A stretch of 64,000 bases of DNA from Dehalococcoidia bacterium UBA1328. GTDB lineage: Bacteria; Chloroflexota; Dehalococcoidia; Lucifugimonadales; Lucifugimonadaceae. Shown one piece after another: positions 62,621-64,000 of this stretch. A program made the position numbers and the translations under genes. Below the pieces are notes generated by a model, which saw nothing but the letters and a program-made list of their open reading frames with translations, searched no databases and had not been told where the DNA came from. Every line of letters begins with the position of its first letter. Position 1 is the stretch's first letter. The stretch spans positions 1 through 64,000 of the forward strand of contig DBTA01000022.1 in assembly GCA_002306815.1 (NCBI GenBank), read 5' to 3'.

Positions 62621-63049
62621 ATGTTCCGAACAATTTCACGAATTGCCGACCGGTTGCTCCCTGTCGGTACTGCAGATGCCCATTGTGACATCCCTTGCGG
62701 CATCTACGACCCCCGCGACGCCGTTCAGGCCGCCCAGACAGTCATCCGAATGACTGAACTCATCCAGGAAATGGGTGTGCCGTCCAGCGTTCAGGACCAC
62801 AACTCTTTCAACCGCTACGTCGCGGTCAAGGAAGAGCACGCCAAGAAGGCGAAGGACGATATCCTCGTTATCTGGACAGACTACTTCAAGCCTGAGCACC
62901 TCGCTGCACATCCTGATCTCCACACCAAGGTTTGGGAAGCATGCAAGCTCGGATCGCAGGTCAAGCAGCATGTCGACATGGACGCCGCTGTTGCGTTCAA
63001 GGCCGCTCTCGAAGAGATCGGTGAGGCATTCGCAGAAACCAAGAAGTAA
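62621..63049 (+). CDS. sodN: Nickel superoxide dismutase
   Basis: The 142-residue precursor has a 20-residue propeptide (MFRTISRIADRLLPVGTADA) before the mature start HCDIPCGIY, the Ni-hook motif His1, Cys2, Cys6. Nickel is bound by the freed N-terminal amine, His1 and the two Cys thiolates; the enzyme converts superoxide to oxygen and peroxide in the cytoplasm. The body is the expected four-helix bundle (IRMTELIQEM, HAKKAKDDILVIWTDYF). ATG preceded by GGAG. It is single-gene, with a terminator at 63078. Ni-SOD is common in marine bacteria short of iron. Confidence 0.96.
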   Translation: MFRTISRIADRLLPVGTADAHCDIPCGIYDPRDAVQAAQTVIRMTELIQEMGVPSSVQDHNSFNRYVAVKEEHAKKAKDDILVIWTDYFKPEHLAAHPDLHTKVWEACKLGSQVKQHVDMDAAVAFKAALEEIGEAFAETKK

Positions 63050-63077
63050 TCAACCACTTCTGAATTAGTCACTGAAG

Positions 63078-63105
63078 AAGAGTCGGAAGTTTTCCGACTC
63101 TTTTT
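63078..63105 (+). terminator. Rho-independent terminator after sodN
   Basis: An 11-bp perfect stem AAGAGTCGGAA/TTCCGACTCTT with loop GTT runs into TTTTT, 28 bases after the sodN stop. Confidence 0.93.
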
Positions 63106-63211
63106 CGTTTAAGTTACCTCTTCGATCTAAACAGAGCCCGTGGTATTGACTTATCCTCGCCGACAATCTACCTTCCCGGTATTCCAGAAGGATTAGCAGT
63201 AAAGGTCCAAA

Positions 63212-64000
63212 TTGCACATTTACGATCTCGACACCCCTGCCGTAGTCATTGACGTCGATGTTCTTGAGAAGAACATCAACGACATGGCTGAACACTGCAA
63301 GAATCTCGGCATCACATTGCGCGGTCACACAAAGAGTCACAAGAACCCCGAGATTGCAAAAATGCAAGTTGCCGCCGGTTCGCAAGGAATCGTTTGCCAG
63401 AAGCTTGGCGATGCAGAGAACATGGCTCGTGCAGGTCTCGACGACATTCTGATGACTTACAACATTGTCGGTAAGCAAAAAGTGCGTCGGTTGTGTGCTC
63501 TCGCGAAACTGCGAACCATGACAGTCACGGTCGATTCGTTTGAAACAGCTAAAGGAATTTCCGACCAGGCTGTCGAGGACAATGTGACCGTTGGGGTGCT
63601 TGTCGAGATCGACACAGGTGGCAACAGAACGGGCGTGCAATCTCCCGCTGCGGCGGAAGAACTCGGCAAACACGTAAATGGTCTACCCGGTATGAAGCTG
63701 CGTGGTCTGATGACCTATCCGAGCAGTATCGCTTCCAAGCCGATCGTCGATGAAACGGTAAAAAGATTTGGTGACGCCGGGCTTTCTCTCGAAATCATTA
63801 GCGGTGGCGGAACCGGAGAAGAGTGGGAATCCAAAGAACTTGGTTTCACCGAACATCGAAGTGGGTCGTATGTTTACGAAGGCCTGACACGAATTAACGG
63901 AAGCGGAGACGGCAGCGACCTCTCCCCTGAGAGATGCCCTCTTCGTGCAGTGACGACCGTCGTGAGCGTGCCAACAGATGACCGGTTGATCGTCGATGCA
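63212..64000 (+). CDS. DSD1/D-threonine aldolase-like PLP enzyme (partial, runs off right edge)
   Basis: 263 codons from a TTG start to the window end, without a stop. The fold type III (alanine-racemase-like) N-terminal domain is clear: YDLDTPAVVIDVDVLEKNI, then RGHTKSHKNPEIAKMQ with the PLP Lys, LVEIDTGGNRTGVQ, and ISGGGTGEEWES for phosphate binding. This is the layout of D-threonine aldolase, D-serine dehydratase (DSD1) and 3-hydroxy-D-aspartate aldolase. The C-terminal beta domain with its metal site lies outside, so the reaction cannot be settled. TTGACT and TACCTT at 17-base spacing (63146-63174) may be its promoter. Confidence 0.9.
   Translation, partial: MHIYDLDTPAVVIDVDVLEKNINDMAEHCKNLGITLRGHTKSHKNPEIAKMQVAAGSQGIVCQKLGDAENMARAGLDDILMTYNIVGKQKVRRLCALAKLRTMTVTVDSFETAKGISDQAVEDNVTVGVLVEIDTGGNRTGVQSPAAAEELGKHVNGLPGMKLRGLMTYPSSIASKPIVDETVKRFGDAGLSLEIISGGGTGEEWESKELGFTEHRSGSYVYEGLTRINGSGDGSDLSPERCPLRAVTTVVSVPTDDRLIVDA

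Noticed and set aside
1..64000. CRISPR arrays, tRNA and rRNA genes
   Set aside because: No regularly spaced identical repeats and no T-arm or cloverleaf patterns were found by eye on either strand.

Overview
The window looks like a chromosome segment of a free-living, probably marine, Chloroflexota bacterium of the SAR202/Dehalococcoidia type. This is inference from gene content, not from a marker gene: no rRNA or tRNA gene was found. The content behind it is a sulfatase, many single-domain catabolic enzymes (two D-2-hydroxyacid dehydrogenases, COG3618 amidohydrolase, HpcH/HpaI aldolase, DHDPS-family protein, M20 and M28 peptidases), a Ni-superoxide dismutase, HspR-DnaJ-Clp heat-shock genes, and a siroheme-route heme cluster. 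Genes are short and densely packed on both strands. ATGA-type overlaps are common, and TTG or GTG starts are frequent.

Layout. 1-12.5 kb: a PAC2-family protein, a hydroxyacid dehydrogenase, a 600-base gap that looks like a structured RNA or leader, a Nudix hydrolase, a sulfatase, an M20 peptidase with a degraded partner gene, a NYN-domain protein, a beta-propeller protein, an amidohydrolase, a doubled ABM-domain protein and an M28 peptidase. 12.5-28 kb: a large membrane protein, an SDR, an MFS exporter, a second hydroxyacid dehydrogenase, an RlmB-like rRNA methyltransferase, an aldolase overlapping a truncated receiver domain, an aldehyde dehydrogenase, a DHDPS-family protein, a GNAT, trans-aconitate methyltransferase and two orphan solute-binding proteins. 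28-33.5 kb: the complete sufBCDSU Fe-S assembly operon. 33.8-42.6 kb: housekeeping genes (gatB, secG, cysS, a fused ispDF), a rifampicin-phosphotransferase-like enzyme and two VTT/DedA membrane proteins. 42.7-47.3 kb: dnaJ-hspR-clpC, divergent from a frameshifted hsp20. 47.4-53.6 kb: a prenyl diphosphate synthase, a nucleosidase, a YjbQ-family protein and hpnC-hpnD-hpnE, which together would make squalene. 54.2-59.5 kb: a fused ahbAB, a Met8-like dehydrogenase, hemC, a cobA-hemD fusion and hemB, which would take 5-aminolevulinate to didecarboxysiroheme. 59.6-64 kb: an aquaporin, a broken beta-lactamase-family gene, a repeat-rich gap, the sodX/sodN pair and the start of a DSD1/D-threonine-aldolase-like gene.

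Three themes stand out. First, heme is apparently made through siroheme: Fe-S assembly (suf) and the Ahb steps are both present, while hemA, ahbC and ahbD are not in the window. Second, several genes are broken: a stop after 62 codons in a translationally coupled gene, an N-terminally truncated receiver, a beta-propeller remnant, a one-base frameshift in hsp20 and an in-frame TAA in a beta-lactamase-family gene. These are either real decay or assembly errors. Third, intergenic DNA carries structured elements: GNRA-capped hairpin repeats with compensatory base changes at three sites, and a 290-base element upstream of the Nudix gene with three 16-base tandem repeats, long inverted repeats and a near-perfect Shine-Dalgarno in front of a 10-codon reading frame.
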